In this document: positions 1 through 9,617 of the stretch, piece by piece
Layout of the letters: the number at the start of each line of letters is the position of its first letter
Numbering within the stretch: position 1 is the first letter of the stretch
Assembly (NCBI GenBank): GCA_965369375.1
Contig: CBDUQN010000018.1
Coordinates: 1 to 39,212 of the forward strand
Length of the DNA: 39,212 nucleotides
Origin: CBDUQN01 sp965369375
GTDB taxonomy: Bacteria > Krumholzibacteriota > Krumholzibacteriia > Krumholzibacteriales > Krumholzibacteriaceae
Reading direction: 5' to 3'
Made by a program: the position numbers and the translations under genes
Notes under the pieces: generated by a model
Databases searched by the model: none
What the model saw: only the letters and a program-made list of their open reading frames with translations
Told to the model about the DNA's origin: nothing

Positions 1-28
1 TAATCTACTTTACCTAATCTACTTTAGC
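1..28. repeat. 14-bp tandem direct repeat
   Basis: Two adjacent copies of TAATCTACTTTA followed by CC or GC (1-14 and 15-28), differing at one base, lie just downstream of the ispG stop codon. The window starts inside this spacer, so more copies may lie to the left. No terminator hairpin is visible here. Confidence 0.75.
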
Positions 29-48
29 AAGAAATAAAATAATTCTAT

Positions 49-1116
49 CTATTTGTCTTTAATCATCTTGCGGACTTCGCCCAGGAGCTCCTCCTTCGGA
101 TCGCCCGCAACCGTTCTATAAACGGCTCCCTTCTTGAACAGAACCGCGCCGCTGCGGGTACCGGCAAGCCCGATATCGGCCCCCCTCGCCTCCCCCGGGC
201 CGTTTACCTCGCAGCCCATCACCGCCACCCTGATGTGTTTTCCGATTCCGAGCAGCTCCCGTTCCAGTTGCTCCGCGATGTCGGCAACATCGATCCAGCA
301 CCTGCCGCACGTGGGACATGAGACGATCTCCGGTATGTCATCGCGCAGGCCGAGCGCCGAGAGAACAGCTCCTGCTACGATTACCTCGCGTACGGGATCA
401 CCGGATAGGGATACCCTCACCGTATCGCCGATGCCTTCAGCGAGAAGCAGCGCAAGCGCGGCCGCGGATTTCGCCGCTCCACTGAGCGCGGGACCGGCCT
501 CCGTCACACCGATGTGGAGGGGATAGTCGCTTCGTGCGGCAAACAGCTTGTTGGCTTCGACGGTAACGCCCGGGTCGGAAGATTTGAGACTGAATACGAG
601 ATCGCTGAATCCGCTGCTTTCAATCATCGCGAGCGCGGCAAGCGCACTCTCGCACAACGCCTGTGCCGGTTCGCGCTCGTAGAGCCCGTCGAACCTTTTT
701 TCCAAGCTGCCTGCATTGACACCCACCCTCACCGCGATGCCGCTGTGAGCCGCCGCTTCGATCACCCGCTCCACATTCTCCCTGCCACCGATATTACCCG
801 GGTTGATTCTCAGTCCCGCAACACCCTGCTTCGCCGACTCGACCGCCAGCCGCCAGTCGAAATGAATATCGGCGATGACCGGAATGGCACTCGCCTCCGA
901 GATCCTCTTCAACGCATCGATGTCGGACCCGTCTTTCACCGACACCCGTACGATCTCACAGCCCGCTTCGGCGAGCGCTATGATCTCACCGAGGACCGTG
1001 TCGATCGATGATGCAGGGCACGTGCACATCGATTGAATCGATATGGACGCATCTCCACCTACGGCAACTTCACCGTAGCGGATCTGTCTCGTTTTTCTTC
1101 TCGGTTCAATCTTCAT
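49..1116 (-). CDS. ispG: 4-hydroxy-3-methylbut-2-enyl diphosphate synthase IspG (GcpE)
   Basis: IspG catalyses the penultimate step of the MEP isoprenoid pathway, reductive ring opening of methylerythritol cyclodiphosphate to HMBPP, using a [4Fe-4S] cluster in the cytosol. The 355-residue protein has the TIM-barrel start (PRRKTRQIRYG, INPGNIG, VRVGVNAGSL). It also has the cluster-binding motifs SCPTCGRC (Cys267, Cys270) and MGCEVNGPGE (Cys302), matching the family ligands; Cys273 is an extra cysteine. Length matches the short bacterial form without the inserted domain. The ATG at 1116 lies 33 bp after the selB stop, so it is probably the last gene of the rho-to-ispG cluster. Function is near certain from the motifs. 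Confidence 0.97.
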   Translation of the reverse strand: MKIEPRRKTRQIRYGEVAVGGDASISIQSMCTCPASSIDTVLGEIIALAEAGCEIVRVSVKDGSDIDALKRISEASAIPVIADIHFDWRLAVESAKQGVAGLRINPGNIGGRENVERVIEAAAHSGIAVRVGVNAGSLEKRFDGLYEREPAQALCESALAALAMIESSGFSDLVFSLKSSDPGVTVEANKLFAARSDYPLHIGVTEAGPALSGAAKSAAALALLLAEGIGDTVRVSLSGDPVREVIVAGAVLSALGLRDDIPEIVSCPTCGRCWIDVADIAEQLERELLGIGKHIRVAVMGCEVNGPGEARGADIGLAGTRSGAVLFKKGAVYRTVAGDPKEELLGEVRKMIKDK

Positions 1117-1149
1117 GATAAACGCCCCGGTTTTTTCAGTACGTGTCGC

Positions 1150-3051
1150 TCACCCCGCGAGTTTGGGCCCCGCTACCCGCGTGTCTCCCTCTCTCCTCGT
1201 GAATCCTTCCCTGTCGAGGCACTCTAGTAGTGGCACCGCATACTTGCGTGAAAATCCGAAGAGCTGCTTGAAATCTCCCACAGAGAGCTTCCCGCCGCCC
1301 GCGAGGCGGCTCCTGATCCCCTCTACAAGCCTCTCCCAATGCTTCCTGTGAATAAACGTCTCGGACGGGATGCGCACGATAGTGCCATCCTCCTCGAGGA
1401 TATGCAGAAAAGAGTTGAGGTGTTTTTCGTCAACGGTGACCTTTTGCAAATCCGTTCTATTCGGGAACTCGAATCCGCCTCGCTCGATCATCTCTTCGAG
1501 CGCACCGAGCGCTTCACGGTCCCGCTCAGAGAAGTCTCTCTCGCCGCTCCCGATACGAACCTTCCCCCCCTTGAAAAAGAATCTTCCCTCCCGCTTGCCC
1601 CGTTCGAGAAGAAAATCGAACAGCGGCCCCTCCCCGAGACCCACCTTTTCCTTGAGCTCACCGCGGTCCATTCCCCACATGAGCCTTTTTTTCGACAGGA
1701 ATTCCTCCACCACTCGAGCGAGTTCTTTCTCTTTGGCCGCCACCACTGCGGTGTCTGCTACGATTTTGCCGATGGTGAAAACTTCGCCTTCCGTCTCGAG
1801 CGTATGAACGAGCGAGTTCGCATTCGCTCCGGTCATCCCGAAACGGCGAAACGCTTCCCGCGAAATCCCGAGCACCCCCATCCTCGAGGCGAGCGCGCGA
1901 ATCACCTCACTGTCCGAGCCAGTATCGAGCGCCTTCAGAAGCGCAAGCGTACCGTCATGGAAACGCCCTGCCTTCGGCGCTACGGGATCGAGAATCACAC
2001 CCCCTGCAACGACGCGCATCGGGGAGTACGTTCTCAAGACAAAGCGGTCGCCGCGGCGCGCGACCGTCGGCTTTTCGAGGCGAAGCTGTACGTACCCCTT
2101 GTCCCCCGCCTCCAGTTTTTCGTGATCGAGAATTACGACACGAGCGATAATCTCCCCCGCCGCATGATGGAAACGGACCCGCTGCCTGTTCTTCAGTCGT
2201 GAACCGGTCAAAGCGCCGACCTCGATCGACGCGTCCAGCATGCCGGAGGGCGTCAGGATACCGGGTGTCAAAACCTGGTGACCGATTTCGACCTCGTCGA
2301 CACGGGCGCCATGAAGAGCCAGAGCGACACGGATCCCCGCGCTTCCGCGCTCGAGGGCGGCATCGAAACTCTGCACCTCTCTCACGCGGATCTGTTTTCC
2401 GCCCGGCTCGAGCACGAGCTCATCGCCCTTCATCACCTCCCCACTCCACGTGGTTCCGGTCACGATCGTTCCAATCCCGCTTCTCGTAAATACGCGGTCG
2501 ATCGGCATCCGAAAGAAATCGTCCCGATCACGCTCCCCGAGCTTCTCCGCCTGGACCAAAAGTTCACGCTTGAGGTCATCGAGTCCCTCTCCGGTAACCG
2601 CCGAGGTGAATACCACGGGGGCATTCTCGAGAGCCGTTCCATCGACGAGATCCTCTATTTCGCTCCGTACGATATCGGCGACCTCTCTCTCGACGAGATC
2701 CATTTTGGTGATGGCGATTACCCCGGCATCGACTCCGAGCAGTTTGAGCACCTCGAGGTGCTCTTCCGTCTGCGGCATGACTCCTTCATCCGCGGCGACA
2801 ACGAGCACGGCGAGATCGACACCGATGGCGCCGGAAACCATATTCTTCACAAACCGCTCATGCCCCGGAACATCCACCACCCCGGCCATGACACCTTCAC
2901 CCAGATCTAGGGGGGCAAATCCGAGGACGATGGAGATCCCCCTCTCCTTCTCCTCGCGAAGGCGATCGGTGTCCCTGCCAGTGAGCGCCTTTACGATCTC
3001 GGTCTTACCGTGATCGACATGCCCTGCGGTCCCTATGATGAGATTGCGCAT
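1150..3051 (-). CDS. selB: selenocysteine-specific elongation factor SelB
   Basis: SelB is the EF-Tu-like GTPase that delivers Sec-tRNA to UGA codons followed by a SECIS hairpin. In the 633-residue protein the G1 motif GHVDHGKT is at residues 10-17, DVPGHE at 60-65 and TKMD at 115-118. EF-Tu-like beta-barrel domains follow, and then a C-terminal half of winged-helix repeats (about 390-633), which in SelB bind the SECIS RNA. That C-terminal part and the length (E. coli SelB is 614) separate it from EF-Tu and IF2. The ATG has GGGAG just upstream, and the gene starts 7 bp after murA. No selA, selD or tRNA-Sec is visible in the window, but the gene implies that this organism makes selenoproteins. 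Confidence 0.96.
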   Translation of the reverse strand: MRNLIIGTAGHVDHGKTEIVKALTGRDTDRLREEKERGISIVLGFAPLDLGEGVMAGVVDVPGHERFVKNMVSGAIGVDLAVLVVAADEGVMPQTEEHLEVLKLLGVDAGVIAITKMDLVEREVADIVRSEIEDLVDGTALENAPVVFTSAVTGEGLDDLKRELLVQAEKLGERDRDDFFRMPIDRVFTRSGIGTIVTGTTWSGEVMKGDELVLEPGGKQIRVREVQSFDAALERGSAGIRVALALHGARVDEVEIGHQVLTPGILTPSGMLDASIEVGALTGSRLKNRQRVRFHHAAGEIIARVVILDHEKLEAGDKGYVQLRLEKPTVARRGDRFVLRTYSPMRVVAGGVILDPVAPKAGRFHDGTLALLKALDTGSDSEVIRALASRMGVLGISREAFRRFGMTGANANSLVHTLETEGEVFTIGKIVADTAVVAAKEKELARVVEEFLSKKRLMWGMDRGELKEKVGLGEGPLFDFLLERGKREGRFFFKGGKVRIGSGERDFSERDREALGALEEMIERGGFEFPNRTDLQKVTVDEKHLNSFLHILEEDGTIVRIPSETFIHRKHWERLVEGIRSRLAGGGKLSVGDFKQLFGFSRKYAVPLLECLDREGFTRREGDTRVAGPKLAG

Positions 3052-3058
3052 TCGCTCC

Positions 3059-4312
3059 CTATTCCTTGATACGCTCGATCCGTGCTCCGAGACGTATCAG
3101 CTTTTCCTCGATCCGTTCGTATCCACGGTCGATATGATATATTCGAAGCACCTTTGTCTCACCCTCAGCTGCGAGCCCGGCCAGAATAAGCGCCGAACTG
3201 GCCCTGATGTCCGTTGCCATAACAGGAGCTCCTTCGAAACTTTCGACACCGTTGACTACGGCTACGTTCCCGCTCACATTGATCTTCGCGCCGAGCCTGT
3301 TGAGCTCGGGCACGTGTGTAAAGCGTTTCGCATATACATGCTCGGTGATCGTGCTCGCGCCTTCCGCCTTGCAGAGGACCGCCATCATCTGTGCCTGCAT
3401 ATCCGTGGGGAAGGCGGGGTAGAAACCCGTCTCCACGTCTAGGGGAGTTACCGTCGCCGGTCCTTGCACCACCATACGGTTCTCGGAAACCTCTATCTTG
3501 GCGCCGCAGCTCATGAGCCGCTCGATCACGGCATCGAGATGGTCGGGGCGGCAATCGTCTATCTCTATGCATCCACCCGTCATCACCGCCGCCGCCGCAA
3601 ACGTCCCCGCTTCAATCCTGTCCGGAATGACGCGGTGATGAAACGGCTCTATTTTTTCTACACCTTCAATGGTTATGCTATCTGTTCCCTCGCCCTCGAT
3701 CCGCGCGCCGCCGGATTTCAGTACGATTGCGAGCTCCTGGACTTCCGGCTCCCGTGCCGCGTTTTTTATCACCGTCATCCCTTCGGCCAGAACGGCCGCC
3801 ATCATTATATTCATCGTCGCCCCGACACTCGGGATCGGCAGGATGATCTCCCCACCGCGCAATTTCTCGGTTTCGGCATCTATGTAGCCGTGATCTATTC
3901 GAATCTTTGCCCCGAGGCTCCGAAGACCCTTCAGGTGAAGATCCACCGGCCTCGGCCCCCATGCGCAACCGCCCGGCATAGATACACGGGCATGGCCGTA
4001 CCTCGCCACAATCGGTCCGAGCGCATAGATCGAGGCCCTCATCGTCCGGACGAGATCGTACGGGGCCTCTACCGGTTGTATCTCCTGTGTATCGATCAGG
4101 AGCGTATCCTCATCGAGAGCCGCCGAGCCGCCGAGAACCTCGATGAGTTTCATCATGGTTCGCGTGTCCCTGAGATCGGGAACGTTCTCGAGCACGCATT
4201 TTCCTCCGGTCAGTATCGAAGCCATGATAAGCGGCAGGACGGCGTTCTTCGCGCCGCTGATCGTAACGGCGCCCTCCAGCCTGCAGGGCCCTCTTATGAT
4301 GAAACTATCCAT
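3059..4312 (-). CDS. murA: UDP-N-acetylglucosamine 1-carboxyvinyltransferase MurA
   Basis: MurA transfers enolpyruvate from PEP to UDP-GlcNAc, the first committed step of peptidoglycan synthesis, in the cytosol. The 417-residue length is typical. Visible family residues are Lys22-Asn23 in SGAKNAVLP, Arg92 in RTMRASIYALGP, and the catalytic, fosfomycin-target cysteine Cys116 in MPGGCAWGPRPVDLHLKG. Because the cysteine is retained rather than replaced by aspartate, the enzyme would be expected to be fosfomycin-sensitive. The ATG at 4312 follows a purine-rich AAAGAGA stretch. The next gene, selB, starts 7 bp after the stop, so the two are almost certainly co-transcribed. Confidence 0.97.
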   Translation of the reverse strand: MDSFIIRGPCRLEGAVTISGAKNAVLPLIMASILTGGKCVLENVPDLRDTRTMMKLIEVLGGSAALDEDTLLIDTQEIQPVEAPYDLVRTMRASIYALGPIVARYGHARVSMPGGCAWGPRPVDLHLKGLRSLGAKIRIDHGYIDAETEKLRGGEIILPIPSVGATMNIMMAAVLAEGMTVIKNAAREPEVQELAIVLKSGGARIEGEGTDSITIEGVEKIEPFHHRVIPDRIEAGTFAAAAVMTGGCIEIDDCRPDHLDAVIERLMSCGAKIEVSENRMVVQGPATVTPLDVETGFYPAFPTDMQAQMMAVLCKAEGASTITEHVYAKRFTHVPELNRLGAKINVSGNVAVVNGVESFEGAPVMATDIRASSALILAGLAAEGETKVLRIYHIDRGYERIEEKLIRLGARIERIKE

Positions 4313-4395
4313 TATGATTCTCTTTCTTCAAACGCGCCGGGCTCGATAGAGGAAACGTTCAGGAAAATTGTTTCGCAACGCCCTCCGCCGCGCGA

Positions 4396-5298
4396 TCACG
4401 GCGCGCGGGCCGTCACCATTCGATCGAATCCGTTGTAGTCCTTCCGCGCCGCGATAGCCTCATACCCGTATTCCTCGAGAATGGCTTTTACTGCTTCGGC
4501 CTGTCCATCCCCGATCTCCAGCGCCAACAATCCACCGCTCTTTAAAGCCGTGCGTCCCCTGTCCGCAAGAATGGGGTAGTACCGCAGACCGTCGCCGCCG
4601 CCGTCAATCGCGCGCCGGGGCTCGAATTTCGAAACCTCGCTCTGGAGTTTCTCTATAGCGCCGGTTGGAATATAGGGAGGATTCGACACGAGCAGATCGA
4701 AATTCGGCTGCAACCGGAGAGAACCAAAACCATCGGTAACAATCACCTGTACTCTTTCCGAGATGCCGAGTGATTCGAAATTCTTGCGCGCGAGACGCGC
4801 CGCCCGGAGTGATGCCTCAATTGCGGTACCGCTCCACTGCGGATGCCTCACCGCCAGCGCGGCGGATATGACGCCCGTCCCGGCACCGAACTCGAAAAAC
4901 CTGATCGTATTCATTTCGTGGAGCATTTCTTCGATCCACTCGACGAGCAGCTCCGTTTCGGGCCTCGGAATAAATACCCCTTCACGCACAGAGAATCGCA
5001 AAGAGAAGAATTCTACCGTGCCGAGAAGATACTGCAGGGGATAGTTTTCGGCGCGTTTTTTGATATCCGCGCGGAGCGGACCGAGCATCTCTTCGCCGGC
5101 ACGCTCATCAAAACGCATATAGAGATCGATTCGCTCACATCGGCGGGCTTTTGCGAGAAGATGTTCGGCGCTGAGCCTAGGAGACTCGACACCGCGCTCC
5201 CGCAGGTATTCTTCCGAGAGGCGGAGGATTTCGATGATCGTCATTCCGGCTACGCCGCGCTCCCGTTTCCTGGTATTATCCGTGACATCTTGTCGCAT
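4396..5298 (-). CDS. prmC: peptide chain release factor N5-glutamine methyltransferase PrmC (HemK)
   Basis: PrmC methylates the glutamine of the GGQ motif of RF1 and RF2 using SAM. The SAM-binding motif FGAGTGVISAALA is near residues 137-149 and the catalytic NPPY is at 196-199. The N-terminal helical domain (SPRLSAEHLLA) is typical of the family. The ATG at 5298 has GGAG 6 nt upstream (5305-5308). A second ATG at 5244 would give an N terminus closer to the usual one but has poorly spaced GGGAG, so the longer start is preferred on the binding site. It lies 54 bp after prfA, which encodes its substrate, a classic pairing. Confidence 0.95.
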   Translation of the reverse strand: MRQDVTDNTRKRERGVAGMTIIEILRLSEEYLRERGVESPRLSAEHLLAKARRCERIDLYMRFDERAGEEMLGPLRADIKKRAENYPLQYLLGTVEFFSLRFSVREGVFIPRPETELLVEWIEEMLHEMNTIRFFEFGAGTGVISAALAVRHPQWSGTAIEASLRAARLARKNFESLGISERVQVIVTDGFGSLRLQPNFDLLVSNPPYIPTGAIEKLQSEVSKFEPRRAIDGGGDGLRYYPILADRGRTALKSGGLLALEIGDGQAEAVKAILEEYGYEAIAARKDYNGFDRMVTARAP

Positions 5299-5352
5299 AA
5301 TCAGCTCCGCGCGATCGTTCGTCCAATCGCCGTCCGACTCATGTTCCGGATC

Positions 5353-6447
5353 TCATCCCTCCTGACCGCCGACCTCCATTTCTTTCTCCAGCAGCTCCTC
5401 GCGATGAGCGATGGCAAGTGCATCTATAATCTCATCGAGATCGCCGTCGAGCACGGCATTGAGGGTGTGGGTGGTCAATCCTACGCGATGATCGGTAACC
5501 CGCCCCTGCGGGAAGTTATACGTGCGTACCTTGGCGCTTCTGTCTCCTGAGCCGATCATGCTCCTGCGCGCCTCGGCGATTTCGTTTTCCTGTTCCTGCT
5601 TCGCCTTCTCCAGCAATCTGGATCTCAGGACCTTCATGGCCTTTGTCTTGTTTTTGTGCTGCGACTTTTCATCCTGGCACGTCACGACCATCCCGGTCGG
5701 AATATGCGTAATGCGCACCGCGGAATCCGTCGTATTGACGCTCTGCCCCCCGGGGCCGCTGGAGCGGAAGACATCGACACGAAGGTCCTTCTGGTCTATC
5801 TGTATATCTACATCTTCGGCTTCGGGCAGGACGGCAATGGAGACGGCCGATGTGTGAATACGTCCCCCGGACTCCGTGACGGGCACGCGCTGCACCCTGT
5901 GCACGCCCCGCTCGAACTTTAGCCTTCCGAAAACTTCTTTGCCGCTGACGAGAAATATGATTTCCTTATATCCTCCGATCCCCGTCGGATTGCTGCTCAA
6001 TATCTCGACCCGCCAGTTCTGCCTCTCTGCGTACAGCCTGTACATCCTCGCGAGATCGGCGGAAAAGAGCGCCGCCTCCTCACCGCCGGTTCCGGCACGT
6101 ATCTCGAGAACGGTGTTTCGCGAATCGTCGGGATCGCATGGGAGCAGAAAAACCTTGATCTGTTCTTCGAGCCTTTCCATCTCCTCTTCTATTTCGGCAA
6201 GCTCCGCCCGTGCTAGCTCCACCAACTCATGATCGTTGGTGGACTCGATAATATTCTTGTCTTCCGCGAAGCGGCTCTCGAGCTCGAGATACCTCTTTAT
6301 CGCGCTCACTGCGTCCTCGAGGTCACCCCGCTCCTTGGCGAGCTTACGGTAGAGAGGTTGATTCTTGATTACATCCGGCTTCGCAAGCTCCTCTTCGAGT
6401 TGCTCGGATCGCTTCACGACATTCTTGAATCTCTCGACCTTATCCAA
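5353..6447 (-). CDS. prfA: peptide chain release factor 1
   Basis: RF1 terminates translation at UAA and UAG. The 364-residue protein has the catalytic GGQ at residues 233-235 (SGPGGQSVN) and the tripeptide anticodon PVT at 189-191, the RF1 rather than the RF2 (SPF) type. The start is TTG: there is no ATG until about residue 90, and a strong GGAGG (6454-6458) sits 6 nt upstream of the TTG at 6447. Gln235 is the expected target of the adjacent prmC product. The prmC ATG is 54 bp downstream. RF2 (prfB) is not in the window. Confidence 0.96.
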   Translation of the reverse strand: MDKVERFKNVVKRSEQLEEELAKPDVIKNQPLYRKLAKERGDLEDAVSAIKRYLELESRFAEDKNIIESTNDHELVELARAELAEIEEEMERLEEQIKVFLLPCDPDDSRNTVLEIRAGTGGEEAALFSADLARMYRLYAERQNWRVEILSSNPTGIGGYKEIIFLVSGKEVFGRLKFERGVHRVQRVPVTESGGRIHTSAVSIAVLPEAEDVDIQIDQKDLRVDVFRSSGPGGQSVNTTDSAVRITHIPTGMVVTCQDEKSQHKNKTKAMKVLRSRLLEKAKQEQENEIAEARRSMIGSGDRSAKVRTYNFPQGRVTDHRVGLTTHTLNAVLDGDLDEIIDALAIAHREELLEKEMEVGGQEG

Positions 6448-6453
6448 TGGAAT

Positions 6454-6458
6454 CCTCC
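6454..6458 (-). promoter_or_regulatory. Shine-Dalgarno site fixing the TTG start of prfA
   Basis: GGAGG on the minus strand, 6 nt before TTG at 6447. It decides an otherwise uncommon start codon, since no ATG or GTG fits the N terminus of RF1. Confidence 0.75.
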
Positions 6459-6529
6459 GATAATGATCATGCTTCGCGGAGGCGCCGGCCCACCGGTGCG
6501 CTCCCCGTCAAACTCTAATTAAAGAAATG

Positions 6530-7522
6530 CTAGGTTTCCACCAATTTGTCGTCGAGGCAGGCGTTGAGAGCAACGATGGCCACCTCGATCTGATCACGGG
6601 ACGGCTCCCTGGTGGTAAGCTTCTGAAGCAGCAATCCGGGCATGAACATGAATCCTATATACCGTTTTACGGTGGGCCTCACCGAGAGTTTCAGCAGCTC
6701 GTAAGAAACACCGCCGATAACGGGGATGAACGAAAAACGCACGACGCGGTCGACGATGCTATCCGGTCTGCCGAGTATGATAAAAAGCGCGATACTGACA
6801 ATAACGACGAGAAGCAGGAAACTCGTGCTGCATCGCGGGTGCACACGGGGGTACTTGAGCGCCTTTTCCACGGTGACGTCACCCCCTTCTTCGAACGCGA
6901 ATATCGTCTTGTGTTCCGCTCCGTGATATTCGAATATCCTCTGCATCTCTTTCCAGCGCGTTATCAGGAATATGTACAAGACGATAAAGCAGAGTCTGAA
7001 CACGCCGTCGACGAGGTTGAACAACACCCCATCCTCGAATCCCAGAAGCTCGGTCAGTTTGAGCGGGATGTAGAAAAAAATCGTGAATCCGAGCGCTAAC
7101 GCCACTGTAACGGTGAATGCCATGCGGAGATTCGAATCACCCTTCCTGCCGCTTGAGCCGCTATCGCTATTTTCAACACGTGCATCATTCCCTTTGTTTC
7201 CGTCCCCTTCCCCGCTCTTGCGCCTCGATCCTTCCTTGCCGTTTTTTTTGTCTTCATCTTTGCTTGCCTGGTCGGCAGAATAGGAGAGCGCCTTCACCGC
7301 GACGATAAACGTCTCGATGAGCGTGATGGCCCCTCTGATGATTGGAAGGTTGAGAATTCGATAACGTTTTGTAAGGCTCGTGAAGGATTCCGCTTTGGAT
7401 ACGATCGTGCCATCCACATTACGAACAGCCGTTGCAATGCGTACCGGGGTGCGCATCATGACACCCTCGATTATCGCTTGCCCGCCGACATGCATGCGTT
7501 TTCTTGCTTCCCTGTCGGACAC
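6530..7522 (-). CDS. DUF1385 integral membrane protein, YqhQ-like
   Basis: The N-terminal signature GGQAIIEGVMMR marks the DUF1385/YqhQ family, whose biochemical role is not established. The family is commonly found next to rpmE and prfA, as here. The 330-residue protein has about four hydrophobic membrane segments (roughly residues 135-165, 170-195, 225-247 and 258-280). A metal-binding-like segment HGAEHKTIFAFE and the motif HPRCSTSF are also present. Between residues about 88 and 135 there is an unusual, strongly charged Lys/Glu/Gly/Ser-rich stretch, longer than a normal loop. The start is GTG at 7522 with AGGGA upstream; ATG at 7495 is the alternative. Family assignment is firm, function unknown. 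Confidence 0.9.
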   Translation of the reverse strand: MSDREARKRMHVGGQAIIEGVMMRTPVRIATAVRNVDGTIVSKAESFTSLTKRYRILNLPIIRGAITLIETFIVAVKALSYSADQASKDEDKKNGKEGSRRKSGEGDGNKGNDARVENSDSGSSGRKGDSNLRMAFTVTVALALGFTIFFYIPLKLTELLGFEDGVLFNLVDGVFRLCFIVLYIFLITRWKEMQRIFEYHGAEHKTIFAFEEGGDVTVEKALKYPRVHPRCSTSFLLLVVIVSIALFIILGRPDSIVDRVVRFSFIPVIGGVSYELLKLSVRPTVKRYIGFMFMPGLLLQKLTTREPSRDQIEVAIVALNACLDDKLVET

Positions 7523-7565
7523 GAATCCCTAAAAAGGCTTACAAAAGGGCAAAAGCAGTTGAGCG

Positions 7566-7793
7566 CTAATTTTTCTTCTGCTCACGTTTCTTCCGGTAAT
7601 CACCGTACTTCCGCTGGAATCTCTCGACACGACCGGCCGTATCCACCAGCTTTTGCTTTCCGGTGAAAAACGGATGGCACTGCGAACAGATCTCAACATG
7701 AATGTCTTCCTGCGTAGAACGGGTCTCGATTACATTGCCGCAGAGACAGGTGATTCGAGCCTGCTTGTATGCCGGATGAATATCCTTTTTCAT
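7566..7793 (-). CDS. rpmE: 50S ribosomal protein L31, zinc-binding type
   Basis: The 75-residue protein begins MKKDIHP and has the C-plus L31 cysteine set: CLC (Cys16, Cys18) and CSQC (Cys37, Cys40), which bind zinc. It closes with the basic tail typical of the family. The open frame extends upstream to a GTG at 7811, but the ATG at 7793 has GGAG 7 nt before it and gives the family-standard N terminus, so it was chosen. It sits between rho and the yqhQ-like gene, with its own candidate promoter at 7853-7881. Zinc-type L31 is often exchanged for a cysteine-free paralogue under zinc starvation; none is seen here. Confidence 0.96.
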   Translation of the reverse strand: MKKDIHPAYKQARITCLCGNVIETRSTQEDIHVEICSQCHPFFTGKQKLVDTAGRVERFQRKYGDYRKKREQKKN

Positions 7794-7852
7794 CACTTGC
7801 TCCAGATTCACTTAGCCATTTCTCGTCGCGCAATCAAAACAGCAAGGTGTTT

Positions 7853-7881
7853 AATGTAATAATCTTACTGACAAATATCAA
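7853..7881 (-). promoter_or_regulatory. candidate sigma70 promoter for rpmE and downstream genes
   Basis: On the minus strand TTGATA (7876-7881), a 17-nt spacer, then TACATT (7853-7858). A start near 7846 would leave a leader of about 50 nt before the rpmE ATG. Inferred from consensus match and spacing only. Confidence 0.5.
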
Positions 7882-7897
7882 ATTAAAATCTCCAGGC

Positions 7898-7922
7898 ACG
7901 CGCATCCCGGGCGCGCCGGGCT
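7898..7922 (-). terminator. possible GC-rich hairpin after rho
   Basis: Just past the rho stop codon the minus strand can fold CCCGG/CCGGG or CGCGC/GCGCG stems, followed about 12 nt later by ATTTTAATTT. The U-rich tract is offset from the stem, so an intrinsic terminator is only possible, not clear. Confidence 0.3.
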
Positions 7923-7924
7923 GC

Positions 7925-9172
<1,248 letters not shown>

Positions 9173-9485
9173 GTGTTTTTACCTCTTTTTCCTGTTGATT
9201 CTTTTGCTGTTAATTGCTCGTCTTTTCTGTTGTCGCAGTGTCGGAGCTTCCCTGATCGATGGAAAGCTCTTCACACTTCGAACCCTACACCCTTTGAAAC
9301 CATTCGCCTAAAACTACGATTGTCTCGAAAATCCGGATCATACCGACTCGGCGTGCGGTATAGTATCCTTTCGATCGGCAAGTTATATTATCAGCTTAAT
9401 ATATTAAAGGACCCGGCGTCCGTTTCAGCCCTTCCACACTATTTTGTAGGATAACGAAGATTATAGAAGAAATAGATAAACTTCT
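9173..9485 (-). promoter_or_regulatory. long 5-prime leader of rho
   Basis: About 310 nt between the predicted start of transcription and the rho ATG contain no convincing gene. Visible in it are a 9-bp stem with one G-U pair (9244-9252 with 9261-9269), a short GGAC/GTCC hairpin followed by a T-rich stretch near 9408-9420, and an 18-codon open frame without a clear ribosome site. Autoregulation is an inference from E. coli rho. Confidence 0.45.
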
Positions 9486-9491
9486 GCACTA

Positions 9492-9520
9492 ATCTTATTG
9501 TAAATATCCCTCCCTGTCAA
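9492..9520 (-). promoter_or_regulatory. sigma70 promoter for rho
   Basis: On the minus strand a perfect TTGACA (9515-9520), exactly 17 nt, then TAAGAT (9492-9497). Transcription would start near 9485. This is the strongest sigma70-type promoter in the window and is placed to drive rho and possibly the whole downstream cluster to ispG. Confidence 0.75.
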
Positions 9521-9578
9521 GATAATTAACGTTCGCTTTCATGTTTAATATACGCAATATCTATTCCAAAGTTCAATT

Positions 9579-9616
9579 ATAAAGCTCGAGGCCGTGCAGG
9601 CGGCCTCGAGCTTTAT
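9579..9616 (-). terminator. 16-bp perfect hairpin ending the TPR lipoprotein gene
   Basis: A perfect 16-bp inverted repeat (9579-9594 with 9601-9616, core AAAGCTCGAGGCCG, 6-nt loop) starts 1 nt after the stop codon at 9618-9620. On the minus strand the stem ends CTTTATAATT, so it resembles an intrinsic terminator with a short U tract. It separates this gene from the rho promoter. Confidence 0.7.
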
Positions 9617-9617
9617 G

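Noticed and set aside
3464..4438. 324-codon plus-strand open frame
   Set aside because: Antisense shadow of murA with low-complexity, histidine/arginine-rich translation.
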